Source: DTDX01 sp964608455
Lineage (GTDB): Archaea; Thermoproteota; Bathyarchaeia; 40CM-2-53-6; DTDX01
Direction: 5' to 3'
Assembly: GCA_964608455.1 (NCBI GenBank)
Contig: CAZSNM010000023.1
Coordinates: 1-18,972 of the forward strand
DNA length: 18,972 nucleotides
The notes below the pieces were generated by a model that was given only the letters and a program-made list of their open reading frames with translations, did no database searches and was not told the origin of the DNA. This document shows, piece after piece, positions 1-8,508 of this stretch; position 1 is the first letter of the stretch, and each line of letters opens with the position of its first letter. Made by a program: the position numbers and the translations under genes.

Positions 1-2547
1 ACATACACTATTTACGCAAGCGCAGCAGGCTATCCGGAGAGGAAGGTGGCTGAAGGCATAACTGTTTATCCAGGCAAATCCGTTCATTTAGATATTTACT
101 TGGAGCCAGGAGCTATAGTTCACGGTAAAGTATTTTCAAAGCATGGAATGGCTGATGCAAAATGGACTAACCCAGCCGATGTAACCTTTACTGGCGACGA
201 CGGTAAAACTTATATTGCGCCTATAATGGTTGAAATCTATGATAGCAATGAATGGCCATCACCTAAACCAGGTTATGCTTGGGGCGATGTTAATGAAGGC
301 GTTTTAAGTAACTCAATCCTATTTGAGCGTGGAACCCCAACCGATTTGGTTTGGACTGATGAAGGCTATAAACCACGCACACCAGGCCACTTAATGAGCT
401 TTTCACCAATCAACTTAACTGATGCACCCTACACTTCATATGGTAGGCATGCTTGGGATAAGCCAAGTCCAGTTGCCTTCCCATGGGAAGGTCCAGTAGG
501 CCCAGCTGATCCAGACGGTATATTCAATGGTGTAGGTCCCTCAACAGTTTGGTGGACGAAACAGGGCGAGAAAAGCTTTGAATTCAAGTTTGGAAATAAA
601 GAATTAACATCTGATTCTAGTGCGCCGGGTCTTTACGGTACTCCAACAGAGTTTGATGGGCATGTTCCGCAGGTTTTTGCAACATGGATTAATGGCTTAA
701 AGCCTGGAACCTACTATATCCGCGTTTGGACACCTGGATATGTGCAAACAGATGTATTCGGCAACTATGTGGATTACAGCTTTACAGTTGCTGCTGAAGA
801 ATGGGCTGGCGACATTTATGTACCAATAGACCTTCAATTAAGCGGCAAAATAAACAAAACAGTTCACTTCCACGATTTAGCAGGCGAATTGATTGATAGG
901 CCTATTGGAGGTCCAGATGAGGGCAGATGGTTAATTGCGGAGGCTAGAGACAGCGAAGGCAACCTAGTAGCCTTCAACTTCAAATGGGTTGATAAAAATA
1001 AGGATAGCGCTTGGATATTGCTTTGGGGCTTCGGTTTAGCTGGACCAGACGATGGCATGCGTTACTTCCTATACAGGTATAGGCATATAAGGGATTATGG
1101 CATCATGCCAGGCACATACAAGGTTTACGTTTACATGCGAGGCTATGTCCAGCAAGAGTTTGAATGGGCAAGCGTAAGCTTAACTGGAGGAACAACATAT
1201 ATAAGCAACCATATGTATCGTGGAGCTGGAATAAACGTTACAGTATTCAGCAAGGATTGGCAATATCCAACAATCTACAGGCCATGGATAAAGCCCGGTA
1301 AAAGCATTACAATCAAAGTTATAAGCGTAGAAACTGGAGAAACAGTTGGCACCATTAAATACTGGGATGGCGATGGGTGGACGAAGCCAAAGCAAGATGA
1401 GAATTATGTAAGCGTACCTCATGCGGGTTGGAATCCAGACTGGAGCAAATTGAAGTTTAATGGTTCAACAGCTTGCGAAGAGGATGGACCAGACAGCAAT
1501 ACCGAAGTCTCCACGCCTGATGCTAACGATGAAAGGGCTGGGTTCTGGGGTATGGCTGGCTTTGTGGTTGATCCAAGCTACTATAGGCTTGGAGCCGATA
1601 AAGACTGGAAGACTGTTCTTGGCTTAGAAACTGGCAGCTATAAATTCAAGGTTTCAACCAGCGGCTACGTATTCAAAGAAGCTGACAAGTATATTGTTTA
1701 TGCGGCTAAAGGCCATCAAGCGGATACAAAGCTTGAAGTTGTTATAGGCGGAAAAATCACTGGAGAAATAATATTCAAGAAGGAACGCGTAATGGAGAAA
1801 ACACCATACGATATATTCATTGAAGTTGAAGTATACAAGGAAGATGGAAAGTTCCTAAGTAGCTGGACAAAGTACGTTAAAAAAGGCACATCAAAAGTTG
1901 AATTCACGATCTGGGGTATTGATGGCTATCCAAACTATGATAAAGGCTACTGGATTGAAGTTGATACCTGGGCAGTCTACCGGGATGTTACAAACGGTTT
2001 CTACTACCCGCCTGTTATAGGCTTATTGATGGGTAAAGACTACCACTTAATAGGCACTGATCCAGGATTCCAAGGCGATGCATACGCCTTCAACCACTTA
2101 GGTCCATACGAGCAAAGAACAAAGATTTATGTGCCTAACGTGCATTTAAGCGGTGAAGCCAGCGTTGCATTCGAGCTTGATAGAAGAGGATACTTAAGCG
2201 GTCAAATATATGGCTTTACATGGAGCCATGAGATGCGTCCAATAAGCTGGGCTAAAGTAATGGCGGTAGGAGAATCAGGCGAATTTACGCTTTACAGCAT
2301 TGATGGCTTCTATGAAGGCTTTATGCCAAGCGGAACATACACTTTAACAGTTGTTGCTTATGAAGGCGATATAGGCTACAACAGCGTAACAGCCTCGGTT
2401 ACAGTGCCTGACGGTGGAGAAGCAAGCTACAGCTTTGAAGGTCTTGAATTAAGCCACATACCAATTCCAGAATTTCCAGTTGCAGCCATAGCCTTAATCT
2501 CAACCATAGCAGCTTCACTATACATTTTAAGGCGGATCAAAAAGTAA
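1..2547 (+). CDS. Large modular surface protein, 5'-truncated, IPEF-type C-terminal anchor
   Basis: The reading frame is open from the first base (it begins TYTIYASAAGYPERK), so the true start lies outside the window; the GTG at 46 is an internal codon. About 848 residues are visible. They form at least five beta-sandwich modules resembling carboxypeptidase regulatory-like domains, recognisable by a recurring pattern 'G-(T/S)-Y-x-(I/V/F)-x-V ... G-Y' (for example PGTYYIRVWTPGY, PGTYKVYVYMRGY, TGSYKFKVSTSGY, SGTYTLTVV). The chain ends in IPIPEFPV, a hydrophobic helix and RRIKK, an archaeal C-terminal sorting or anchoring layout. The protein is aromatic-rich and has no catalytic motif I recognise. 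It is probably an extracellular structural or binding protein (S-layer-associated or adhesin); that role is inferred. Codon choice (many GGC, AGC, TAC, TTC, AAC) differs from all other genes here and suggests strong expression. Its last module is homologous to the small protein at 8509-8952. Confidence 0.85.
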   Translation, partial: TYTIYASAAGYPERKVAEGITVYPGKSVHLDIYLEPGAIVHGKVFSKHGMADAKWTNPADVTFTGDDGKTYIAPIMVEIYDSNEWPSPKPGYAWGDVNEGVLSNSILFERGTPTDLVWTDEGYKPRTPGHLMSFSPINLTDAPYTSYGRHAWDKPSPVAFPWEGPVGPADPDGIFNGVGPSTVWWTKQGEKSFEFKFGNKELTSDSSAPGLYGTPTEFDGHVPQVFATWINGLKPGTYYIRVWTPGYVQTDVFGNYVDYSFTVAAEEWAGDIYVPIDLQLSGKINKTVHFHDLAGELIDRPIGGPDEGRWLIAEARDSEGNLVAFNFKWVDKNKDSAWILLWGFGLAGPDDGMRYFLYRYRHIRDYGIMPGTYKVYVYMRGYVQQEFEWASVSLTGGTTYISNHMYRGAGINVTVFSKDWQYPTIYRPWIKPGKSITIKVISVETGETVGTIKYWDGDGWTKPKQDENYVSVPHAGWNPDWSKLKFNGSTACEEDGPDSNTEVSTPDANDERAGFWGMAGFVVDPSYYRLGADKDWKTVLGLETGSYKFKVSTSGYVFKEADKYIVYAAKGHQADTKLEVVIGGKITGEIIFKKERVMEKTPYDIFIEVEVYKEDGKFLSSWTKYVKKGTSKVEFTIWGIDGYPNYDKGYWIEVDTWAVYRDVTNGFYYPPVIGLLMGKDYHLIGTDPGFQGDAYAFNHLGPYEQRTKIYVPNVHLSGEASVAFELDRRGYLSGQIYGFTWSHEMRPISWAKVMAVGESGEFTLYSIDGFYEGFMPSGTYTLTVVAYEGDIGYNSVTASVTVPDGGEASYSFEGLELSHIPIPEFPVAAIALISTIAASLYILRRIKK

Positions 2548-2552
2548 AGCCG

Positions 2553-2598
2553 AGAAAAAAGGGTTTTTAAACCCCCTTTTACTTAAACCCCTTTTTTC
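2553..2598 (+). terminator. Terminator-like hairpin and T-runs after the surface protein
   Basis: Just after the stop codon, GGGTTT (2561-2566) can pair with AAACCC (2569-2574). Alternatively, GAAAAAAGGGTTT (2554-2566) can pair with AAACCCCTTTTTTC (2585-2598), with one bulged C. Two T-runs follow, the second extending past 2600. T-rich tracts are the known archaeal termination signal; the hairpin may only assist. Confidence 0.55.
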
Positions 2599-2720
2599 TT
2601 ATTTTTTCAGAAATTTTGTTTACAGATTCAAAATTTTTTAAACCGCTTTTAAATTTGATTTTAACGGTTTTAACGTTAAACATTCATTTTGTTTTAAAAT
2701 CTTCTTTAAGCAACATCACT

Positions 2721-2820
2721 NNNNNNNNNNNNNNNNNNNNNNNNNNNNNNNNNNNNNNNNNNNNNNNNNNNNNNNNNNNNNNNNNNNNNNNNNNNNNNNN
2801 NNNNNNNNNNNNNNNNNNNN
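2721..2820. other. Assembly gap (100 N)
   Basis: A run of exactly 100 N, the usual placeholder for a scaffold join of unknown length. It cuts off the 3' end of the nucleotidyltransferase gene. Confidence 0.97.
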
Positions 2821-3240
2821 AATCCATCCATTCTCCTTAGAAATCAACGTTTTTTGTTTTATTAATTTTTTAAATTCTTTTTTTAGTTTTTTCCAAAAAC
2901 CTTTATCATAAATGATTATTCCATCTTTTAAGGCATCTAAAATTAATGGATTAAAATTTTTAAACATAAAGTTCGCTTCATCCATTGTATAAGGGAATAT
3001 TTCAACCCAACCATTCGAAAATTTAGAATATTCATAAAGCCTATTTTTAAAGTCCAAGCTTTCATAGGAAACTATTAAAAGAAGGTCGTAATCGCTATAA
3101 ATTGTATAGTTTCCTTTAGCCATTGAACCAAAAAGAATTATTGAAACTATTTTTTCGCTTTTCTCCTTTAATAACGCTTTCACAACCTTTCTTAAAGAGT
3201 TAAATCTAGGTAACTCCCGTAATTTTTTTAGCAAAATCAA
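2821..3240 (-). CDS. MNT-type nucleotidyltransferase (HEPN partner), 3' end in gap
   Basis: Minimal nucleotidyltransferase fold protein. The signature reads LFGSMAKGNYTIYSDYDLLL, that is GS, a spacer, then D-x-D, around residues 37-56. The third acidic position is probably the Glu in WVEIF. In HEPN/MNT toxin-antitoxin pairs the MNT protein is the antitoxin and can AMPylate the HEPN RNase; that is family knowledge, not shown here. About 140 residues are visible before the gap. Beyond it, one minus-strand frame reads VMLLKEDFKTK then TGA at 2686-2684, a plausible C-terminus, but the frame across the gap cannot be proved. The assigned start is TTG at 3240, overlapping the end of the HEPN gene by 35 bases; a GTG about 20 codons in is possible but would cut into the first helix. 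Confidence 0.8.
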
Positions 3241-3598
3241 TCACCTTCCTCGCATGGCAAAGAGCCTCTTTTGCATCATCTTCATTAAACATATGTATAG
3301 GTGCTCCGCTTGGAAAAGCATTAGGATACCTTGTTGGAATATAGTAACGGTTAAGAATTCTGCAGGCACCTTCAATTTCTTTAGAAACTTGAATAAACTT
3401 GGAAACCTCTAAAATTAAAGCCATAAGGTTATAGCCAACAGTTGGTGAACCAAAATTTTCTAAAACAGCCTTTAAAGCTTTTTCAGCTGCTTGATGGTAT
3501 GTAAAACAACACCAAGCATAATTTCTTGTTGCATAAAGATCTTCAGCAGCCTTAAACTCTCCTTTAGCTTGCTCCATCCAATCAACTGTTCTACGCAA
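3206..3598 (-). CDS. HEPN domain protein (probable toxin of a HEPN/MNT pair)
   Basis: 130 residues, almost entirely one HEPN four-helix domain. It starts with WMEQAKGEFKAAEDLY, has the central helix HQAAEKALKAVLENFG and the conserved late segment YYIPTRYPNAFPSGAP. HEPN proteins are often RNases with an R-x4-6-H active site. I see no clean copy of that motif, so RNase activity is uncertain; it may belong to the HEPN subclass that works with an MNT partner without the canonical site. It is transcribed upstream of and overlapping the MNT gene, the classic two-gene arrangement. The start is TTG at 3598 (next candidate ATG at codon 8); a weak GGGAAG lies ahead of the TTG. Confidence 0.85.
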   Translation of the reverse strand: MRRTVDWMEQAKGEFKAAEDLYATRNYAWCCFTYHQAAEKALKAVLENFGSPTVGYNLMALILEVSKFIQVSKEIEGACRILNRYYIPTRYPNAFPSGAPIHMFNEDDAKEALCHARKVIDFAKKITGVT

Positions 3599-3724
3599 TT
3601 TAACTTCCCATACTCATTAAATAAATTATTATTAATAAACGCGATTAAATCTAGTTTAAAACTGTTTCAAAAATAAAAATGTTAACAGTTATTTTAGGAA
3701 TTCTTGTTTTATTGCTTATAACTT

Positions 3725-4683
3725 TTAGCTTTCCTCCACAATTTCTTTTCCATAAATAAGTTTTATTTCATGTTTCTTCGTATTTTCCTTAAGAAACTCT
3801 ATAACTTTCTCCGGTGCATTGCCAACAGAAAGAAACTTAAACTCAACTTTTCTATTAAACTTTTTTTGAGCAGCCTCAATATGCCTTAAAAGTTTCTCAA
3901 CCTCTTTTTCAGCTTCCTCTTCATCCCTTAAATAAGTTGTTACCTCCCCAACAATTAAAGGCTTCTCATTAAAAACATCAATCTCAAAAATTTCACCATC
4001 ATAAACAAAAATGCCCTTTCTAACGTTTATTTCCGCTCTAGAATAACCCTTCTCCTCCAACATTATTTCAATAAAAGCCATAGTATAATCTTCAAGCGTT
4101 CTTCCAACAGCTCTTCCAAAACTTGTAACCTCAGCCTTTAAACCCTTAATTTCCCTCCAAATCTTTGTCTGCTCCTCTTTAACCGCTTTAACCTCCTCCC
4201 ATAACCTATTTTGATTCGCCCACAGTTTATTTTGCCCTTCTCTTAAAGCCTTAACCTCTTCCCAAAGCTTGTTTTGCCCTTCTCTTAAAGCCTTAACCTC
4301 TTCCCAAAGCTTNNNNNNNNNNNNNNNNNNNNNNNNNNNNNNNNNNNNNNNNNNNNNNNNNNNNNNNNNNNNNNNNNNNNNNNNNNNNNNNNNNNNNNNN
4401 NNNNNNNNNNNNCTTCCCAAAGCTTGTTTTGCCCTTCTCTTAAAGCCTTAACCTCTTCCCAAAGCTTGTTTTGCCCTTCTCTTAAAGCCTTAACCTCTTC
4501 CCAAAGCTTAATTTGGCTCTCCCACAACTTGTTTTGATTCTCCCAAAGCTTTTTAATCTCTTCTTCAACCCTATCAAGCCTATTCAAAATCTCGCGTAAA
4601 CCAATTAAACCAGCAATAGCATATCTAAACTCTAAATCTTCCTCAAGAAGCTTAAGAAAAGCTTTTTTTAATTCGCTTACCAT
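3725..4683 (-). CDS. Coiled-coil protein with PD-(D/E)XK-like (DUF3782-type) C-terminal domain, interrupted by gap
   Basis: One gene split into two apparent frames by the 100-N gap. The N-terminal head (LKKAFLKLLEEDLEFRYAIA, then a conserved GL-x-EILNRLDR segment) is followed by a long coiled coil built from 14-residue units of the form KLWEEVKALREGQN. After that comes a globular C-terminal domain with FEIDVF, then PLIVGEVTTY about 10 residues later. The Asp and Glu fit a PD-(D/E)XK-type core (D ... E-x-T), as in the DUF3782 family of predicted nucleases; nuclease activity is inferred and the usual Lys is Thr. The end LIYGKEIVEES resembles the end of its paralog at 15077-15943. I choose ATG at 4683 over the adjacent TTG at 4686 because AAAGGAAAG lies at better spacing. 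The number of coiled-coil units is unknown because of the gap. Confidence 0.78.
4231..4509 (-). repeat. 42-bp in-frame tandem repeat coding for coiled coil
   Basis: Near-identical 42-base units, each coding 14 residues (two heptads), occur on both sides of the N gap; for example, the CCCAAAGCTT block recurs at 4261 and 4303. The copy number is unresolved because the gap sits inside the array. The units are coding and contiguous with no unique spacers, so this is not a CRISPR array. Confidence 0.9.
4313..4412. other. Assembly gap (100 N) inside the tandem repeat
   Basis: Exactly 100 N. The 13 bases CTTCCCAAAGCTT end the left contig and begin the right contig, so the contigs may simply abut or overlap within the array. 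The two flanking reading frames disagree only because the placeholder length is arbitrary. Confidence 0.97.
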
Positions 4684-4686
4684 CAA

Positions 4687-5146
4687 CTTTCCTTTAACCT
4701 ATTAAAATTTTATTCACTTATTTAGTGTTTCTTAAAGTTTTATATATTTATCGGTTTACAAAGCTTCGAAATCTTAATTCAAACTTAAAGTTAAATTATA
4801 TTTTAGTCAATATAAAGTTAAATAAGGTTTTTGAAGAAGGTGAAAAGCTTAATTTAGCTTCTTTAATGAAGAAGCTTTAATTAAATAAATAAATTCATAG
4901 CTCCAAGCTGTTAAACTTGCTAAAAAACCTTTAAAACTAAAGCAATCAAGATTAAAAAAGCTTTTTTCTCTATAAACTTCATTAAATTTCCCCTATTTCA
5001 TTAATTTTATTCAATTGTTATTGTTTATGTAAATTTTCACGCATGTAAAACTGCCTAAATTTTTTATTTCATGTGTTTTAAGCATTTTATCTTTTTAATT
5101 TTAAACTTATAAACCTTAAAGATATTTAAATAAAGGAGATGAAAAA
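4687..5146. other. Divergent intergenic region, AT-rich, with hairpins
   Basis: No convincing gene. It separates the minus-strand coiled-coil gene from the plus-strand protease cluster, so promoters for both should lie here. Visible structures: an 8-bp perfect hairpin, AGCTTCTT (4856-4863) with AAGAAGCT (4869-4876) around a 5-base loop, and a 14-base palindrome AAAAAAGCTTTTTT (4954-4967). A TATA-like CTTATAAACC lies at 5106-5115 but would leave almost no leader ahead of the GTG at 5147. The strong Shine-Dalgarno site GGAG is at 5135-5138. Confidence 0.5.
4738..4749 (-). promoter_or_regulatory. Possible TATA box for the coiled-coil/nuclease-like gene
   Basis: On the minus strand this reads TAAATATATAAA, about 55 bases before the ATG at 4683. 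That would allow an mRNA leader of roughly 30 bases. The region is AT-rich, so chance matches are likely. Confidence 0.35.
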
Positions 5147-8100
5147 GTGAATTTAAAACCTAAAACAATTTTAACCATATTTTTATTTTCTCTAATTTTA
5201 TTTAATATTAACTCTTTCTTTTCAATTCAATTAAACGCTTTAAAATTTAATCAAAATGAAATTAAATATGCATATTATCCTGCACCTTCCTTAACAACAA
5301 TTAAAGACTATAGTTTTACTCAAAGTGCAAGCTTTTTTAATGCACCTGAATTTGGACCATTAAAATTAGCTGTTATAGCTGTAGAATTTTCAGATTATAA
5401 TCACACAAGATCAATTGAAGAATTAAAAAATGACTTTATTCAAATGAATAATTATTTTAAGGAAGCTTCATTTGGAAAAGTTTGGATTGAAGTAGAAATC
5501 TTTGGTTGGATCAAATTAAATAAAACAATGCTTTATTATGGTAGGGATGGTTTAAAACCTGATGATGGAAACAACGATGGTTTTCCAGATACATGGCTTT
5601 TAATTCAAGATGCTATTATGGCTATTGATAAGCAAGTGGATTTTTCAGGCTTTAAATATTTAATGGTTGTTCATGCTGGAAATGGTCAAGAAACAAGCAG
5701 TGTCCCAAGCGATATATGGTCAATAACTTATATCATGGGTATAACCTTTAGAACCAATGATAATTGGAGCTTTAGCTCTGCAGCTATAGCTCCAGAAACT
5801 GAAGCTCAAGGCGCTGTTCCATTAGGTGTTTACTGTCATGAATTCTCTCATTTATTAGGTTTACCAGATTTATATGTTTATGGTAGCCAATCTAGACCTG
5901 TTGGAAACTGGGATTTAATGGATAGAGGATGCTGGAATGGAAATCCACCAGGCTCCAGCCCAGCCCATTATACAGCCTGGGGAAAAATAAAACTTAAATG
6001 GATTAATGAATCTCAAGTTTTAACTGTACCCATAGGATCCAAAGTTAATGTAACACTTGACCCAATTGAAGTTCCATCCAAAAATTATCAAGCTGTAAAA
6101 ATTCCAATTTCAACAAGCAGATATTATTTAATTGAGGTTAGAGCTCAATTAGGTTTTGATTCAGCTTTACCAAGCTCAGGTGTTTTAATAACATATATTA
6201 ATGATTATGCTGGTTCAGGCGAAGGGATAGTTAAAGTTCAAGATGCTCATCCTGAAACTTCAACCTTAAATGATGCTGCTTTTCAAGTTGGAGAAACATT
6301 TATTGATTCTAAAAATGAGTTTTCAATAAAAATTCTTTCAAAAGAAAATTTTTCTTATACAATTATGATTGGAAGTTCAGCTCCAGCACCTGATATAGCA
6401 ATTCAAAAATTAACAATAAATCCTGAAGCTCCAGAAATAAATGAAACAGTTGTAATAGAAGCTACAATTGTAAATAAAGGTTTTAAAACAGCCTACAATT
6501 TTTACATAAATTTTTTCATAGATAATGTTTTATATGGAAAAGTTAAGGTAAACTCTTTAGCTAGAGGAGAATCCAAGCAGGTTTCGCTTCAATGGAAAGC
6601 TGAAAGCGGTCAACATAACATAAAGGTTGAAGTTGACTTTGGAGCTTCAGGGGTTGATATGGATTGGAGCAACAATTATGCTTTAAAAGAAATAATTGTA
6701 GGCTTTATATGCATAATTAAGGTTCCTGAAAATTTAACTGTAAAAATTAATGGAACAAGCTATACACCTAATAAGCTTGGAGAAGTTAAATTAAGCGTTT
6801 TAAATTCTACTTTAATAATTGAAGTTGAAAAAACATTTAATTTAAATGATAATGAAAGAATAGTTTTTGTTGATTGGAACGACAGCGATAAAAATAATCC
6901 TAAAACATTAAAAATAAATGGAAACTATTTTTTAATGGCAAATTATAAAAGGCAATTTAAGGTTTCAATTGATGCTGGTGAGGGTTCAGTTTCAGGCGGA
7001 GGCTGGTATGATGAAGGTTCCCAAGCCATAATTAAAGTTAACACTCCCTTTACTTTACCTGATGGAAAAACCAGATTAATATTTAATGGTTGGATTGGCG
7101 ATATAACTTCTAATCTTCCAGAGTTAACCTTGAATATAACGCGTCCATATAAGCTTTCAGTTAAATGGTTAAAGCAATATTATCTTGAAGTTAAATCATC
7201 TTTAGATGTTGTTTCAGGCGGAGGCTGGTATAACGAAAATGAATTAGCCCATATATTTATTGATAAACCTTTAATTGTTGAAAATGGAACTAGAATAACA
7301 TTTTTAGGTTGGAGCGGGGACTTTAACGCTAACTCCTTAAATGCTTCAATTTTAATGGATAAACCTAAATCTATAGAAGCATCTTGGAGGATAGAGCATT
7401 ATTTAAAAATTAAATCTTTATATGGAACACCTGAAGGTGAAGGCTGGTATACACATAATAGTATTGCAAACTTTTCCATTCAAAAATATTTAGAGTTTAC
7501 AAATGGAACAAAAAGAATTTTTGAAGGTTGGATTGGCGATATAAATTCAACAGAACCTTCAGGTTCAATAAAAATGGATTCCCCTAAAATCATTAAAGCT
7601 AAATGGAAAACTCAATTTAAGCTTACATTATCATCCTCAGGTTTACCAAACGGAACAACAATAACAATTATTTTAAACGATCAAGAGTTTAATGCGACAA
7701 CCCCATTCGTTTACAGCTATTGGTTTGATTCAAACTCTGAAATAAGTTTAAATGCTACAAAAATTGTAGCAACACCATTAACAAAATATATTTTAGATTA
7801 TTGGAGGGATGAAAAAGGAAATAAAATCAGCAACATCTTTATTTTGGATTCTCCTAAAACCATAACAATCGTTTATAGGGAAGTCTTCGGCTGCTTAATC
7901 GCCACAGCAACATATGGTTCAGAGCTTTCTCCAGAAGTAAACTTTCTAAGAAGCTTTAGAGATAAAAAAGTTATGGCAACTTTCGCTGGAAAAAACTTTA
8001 TGGAGGTTTTTAACGTTTGGTATTATAGCTTTAGCCCTAAAATTGCTGAAGCCATAGATTTAAATCCTAAACTTAAAGAAGCATTTAAATTTATTCTTTA

Positions 8101-8476
8101 TCCATTACTGCTTATTCTTCATTTAACCCAAATACTTTATTCAATTTTAAGTTTTAATTCTGAATTAGCTATTGTAGCTTCAGGAGTTTTAGCCAGCTCA
8201 TTAATAGGTTTAGCATATTTAACTCCATTAGCTTTCCCCTTAAGCTTAATTATAGTTAAACACAAATTAACAAAACTATTAAAGCTTTTAAGTTTAATAT
8301 TATGGGCTTTAAGCTTTACATTAATAGGTTTAGCTGAAGCAATTCAAAATTCTTTAATTATAAAGTTTTCCTCCAGCCTTTTAGTTTTATCAACATTAGC
8401 CCTCACTCCTTTATTGCTTTATGCATTTATAATTAAATTTGCAAAAAACTTAAATTTTAAAAATAAATCATATTAA
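5147..8476 (+). CDS. Secreted M6-type zinc metalloprotease with CARDB, beta repeats, CFI-box and C-terminal membrane helices
   Basis: 1109 residues. Signal-peptide-like N-terminus (Lys-rich, then a hydrophobic stretch to about residue 30). The M6 (immune inhibitor A-like) catalytic domain spans about 70-400 with the zinc motif CHEFSHLLGLPDLY: H231, E232, H235 and D241 fit HExxHxxGxxD. Then come a CARDB-like domain (about 415-522, starting PDIAIQKLTINPEAP) and several beta repeats of the 'GGGWY ... F-x-GWIGD ... W' kind, typical of surface adhesins. A CFI-box begins at C916 (CLIATATYGSELSPEVNFLR), followed by hydrophobic helices to the end. GTG start with GGAG eight bases upstream. The catalytic domain should face outside and the C-terminal helices hold it in the membrane; that topology is inferred. 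It leads a same-strand cluster with the next two genes (32-base spacing to the second). Confidence 0.9.
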   Translation: MNLKPKTILTIFLFSLILFNINSFFSIQLNALKFNQNEIKYAYYPAPSLTTIKDYSFTQSASFFNAPEFGPLKLAVIAVEFSDYNHTRSIEELKNDFIQMNNYFKEASFGKVWIEVEIFGWIKLNKTMLYYGRDGLKPDDGNNDGFPDTWLLIQDAIMAIDKQVDFSGFKYLMVVHAGNGQETSSVPSDIWSITYIMGITFRTNDNWSFSSAAIAPETEAQGAVPLGVYCHEFSHLLGLPDLYVYGSQSRPVGNWDLMDRGCWNGNPPGSSPAHYTAWGKIKLKWINESQVLTVPIGSKVNVTLDPIEVPSKNYQAVKIPISTSRYYLIEVRAQLGFDSALPSSGVLITYINDYAGSGEGIVKVQDAHPETSTLNDAAFQVGETFIDSKNEFSIKILSKENFSYTIMIGSSAPAPDIAIQKLTINPEAPEINETVVIEATIVNKGFKTAYNFYINFFIDNVLYGKVKVNSLARGESKQVSLQWKAESGQHNIKVEVDFGASGVDMDWSNNYALKEIIVGFICIIKVPENLTVKINGTSYTPNKLGEVKLSVLNSTLIIEVEKTFNLNDNERIVFVDWNDSDKNNPKTLKINGNYFLMANYKRQFKVSIDAGEGSVSGGGWYDEGSQAIIKVNTPFTLPDGKTRLIFNGWIGDITSNLPELTLNITRPYKLSVKWLKQYYLEVKSSLDVVSGGGWYNENELAHIFIDKPLIVENGTRITFLGWSGDFNANSLNASILMDKPKSIEASWRIEHYLKIKSLYGTPEGEGWYTHNSIANFSIQKYLEFTNGTKRIFEGWIGDINSTEPSGSIKMDSPKIIKAKWKTQFKLTLSSSGLPNGTTITIILNDQEFNATTPFVYSYWFDSNSEISLNATKIVATPLTKYILDYWRDEKGNKISNIFILDSPKTITIVYREVFGCLIATATYGSELSPEVNFLRSFRDKKVMATFAGKNFMEVFNVWYYSFSPKIAEAIDLNPKLKEAFKFILYPLLLILHLTQILYSILSFNSELAIVASGVLASSLIGLAYLTPLAFPLSLIIVKHKLTKLLKLLSLILWALSFTLIGLAEAIQNSLIIKFSSSLLVLSTLALTPLLLYAFIIKFAKNLNFKNKSY

Positions 8477-8508
8477 TATTGTTGAAAGCAACGTGAAGGG
8501 TTTAAAAA

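Noticed and set aside
2616..2840. Short plus-strand frame running into the N gap
   Set aside because: Mostly undefined bases and AT-rich terminator DNA; no protein features.
4231..4509. Repeat array as a possible CRISPR
   Set aside because: Units are contiguous, in frame and coding for a coiled coil; there are no unique spacers.
4856..4876. 8-bp hairpin in the divergent region as a riboswitch or sRNA
   Set aside because: No conserved aptamer features or clear promoter; the AT-rich sequence makes such stems likely by chance.
5139..5150. Four-codon frame ATGAAAAAGTGA overlapping the protease GTG start
   Set aside because: It could be a leader peptide with translational coupling, but such short frames arise easily beside a Shine-Dalgarno site; nothing else supports it.
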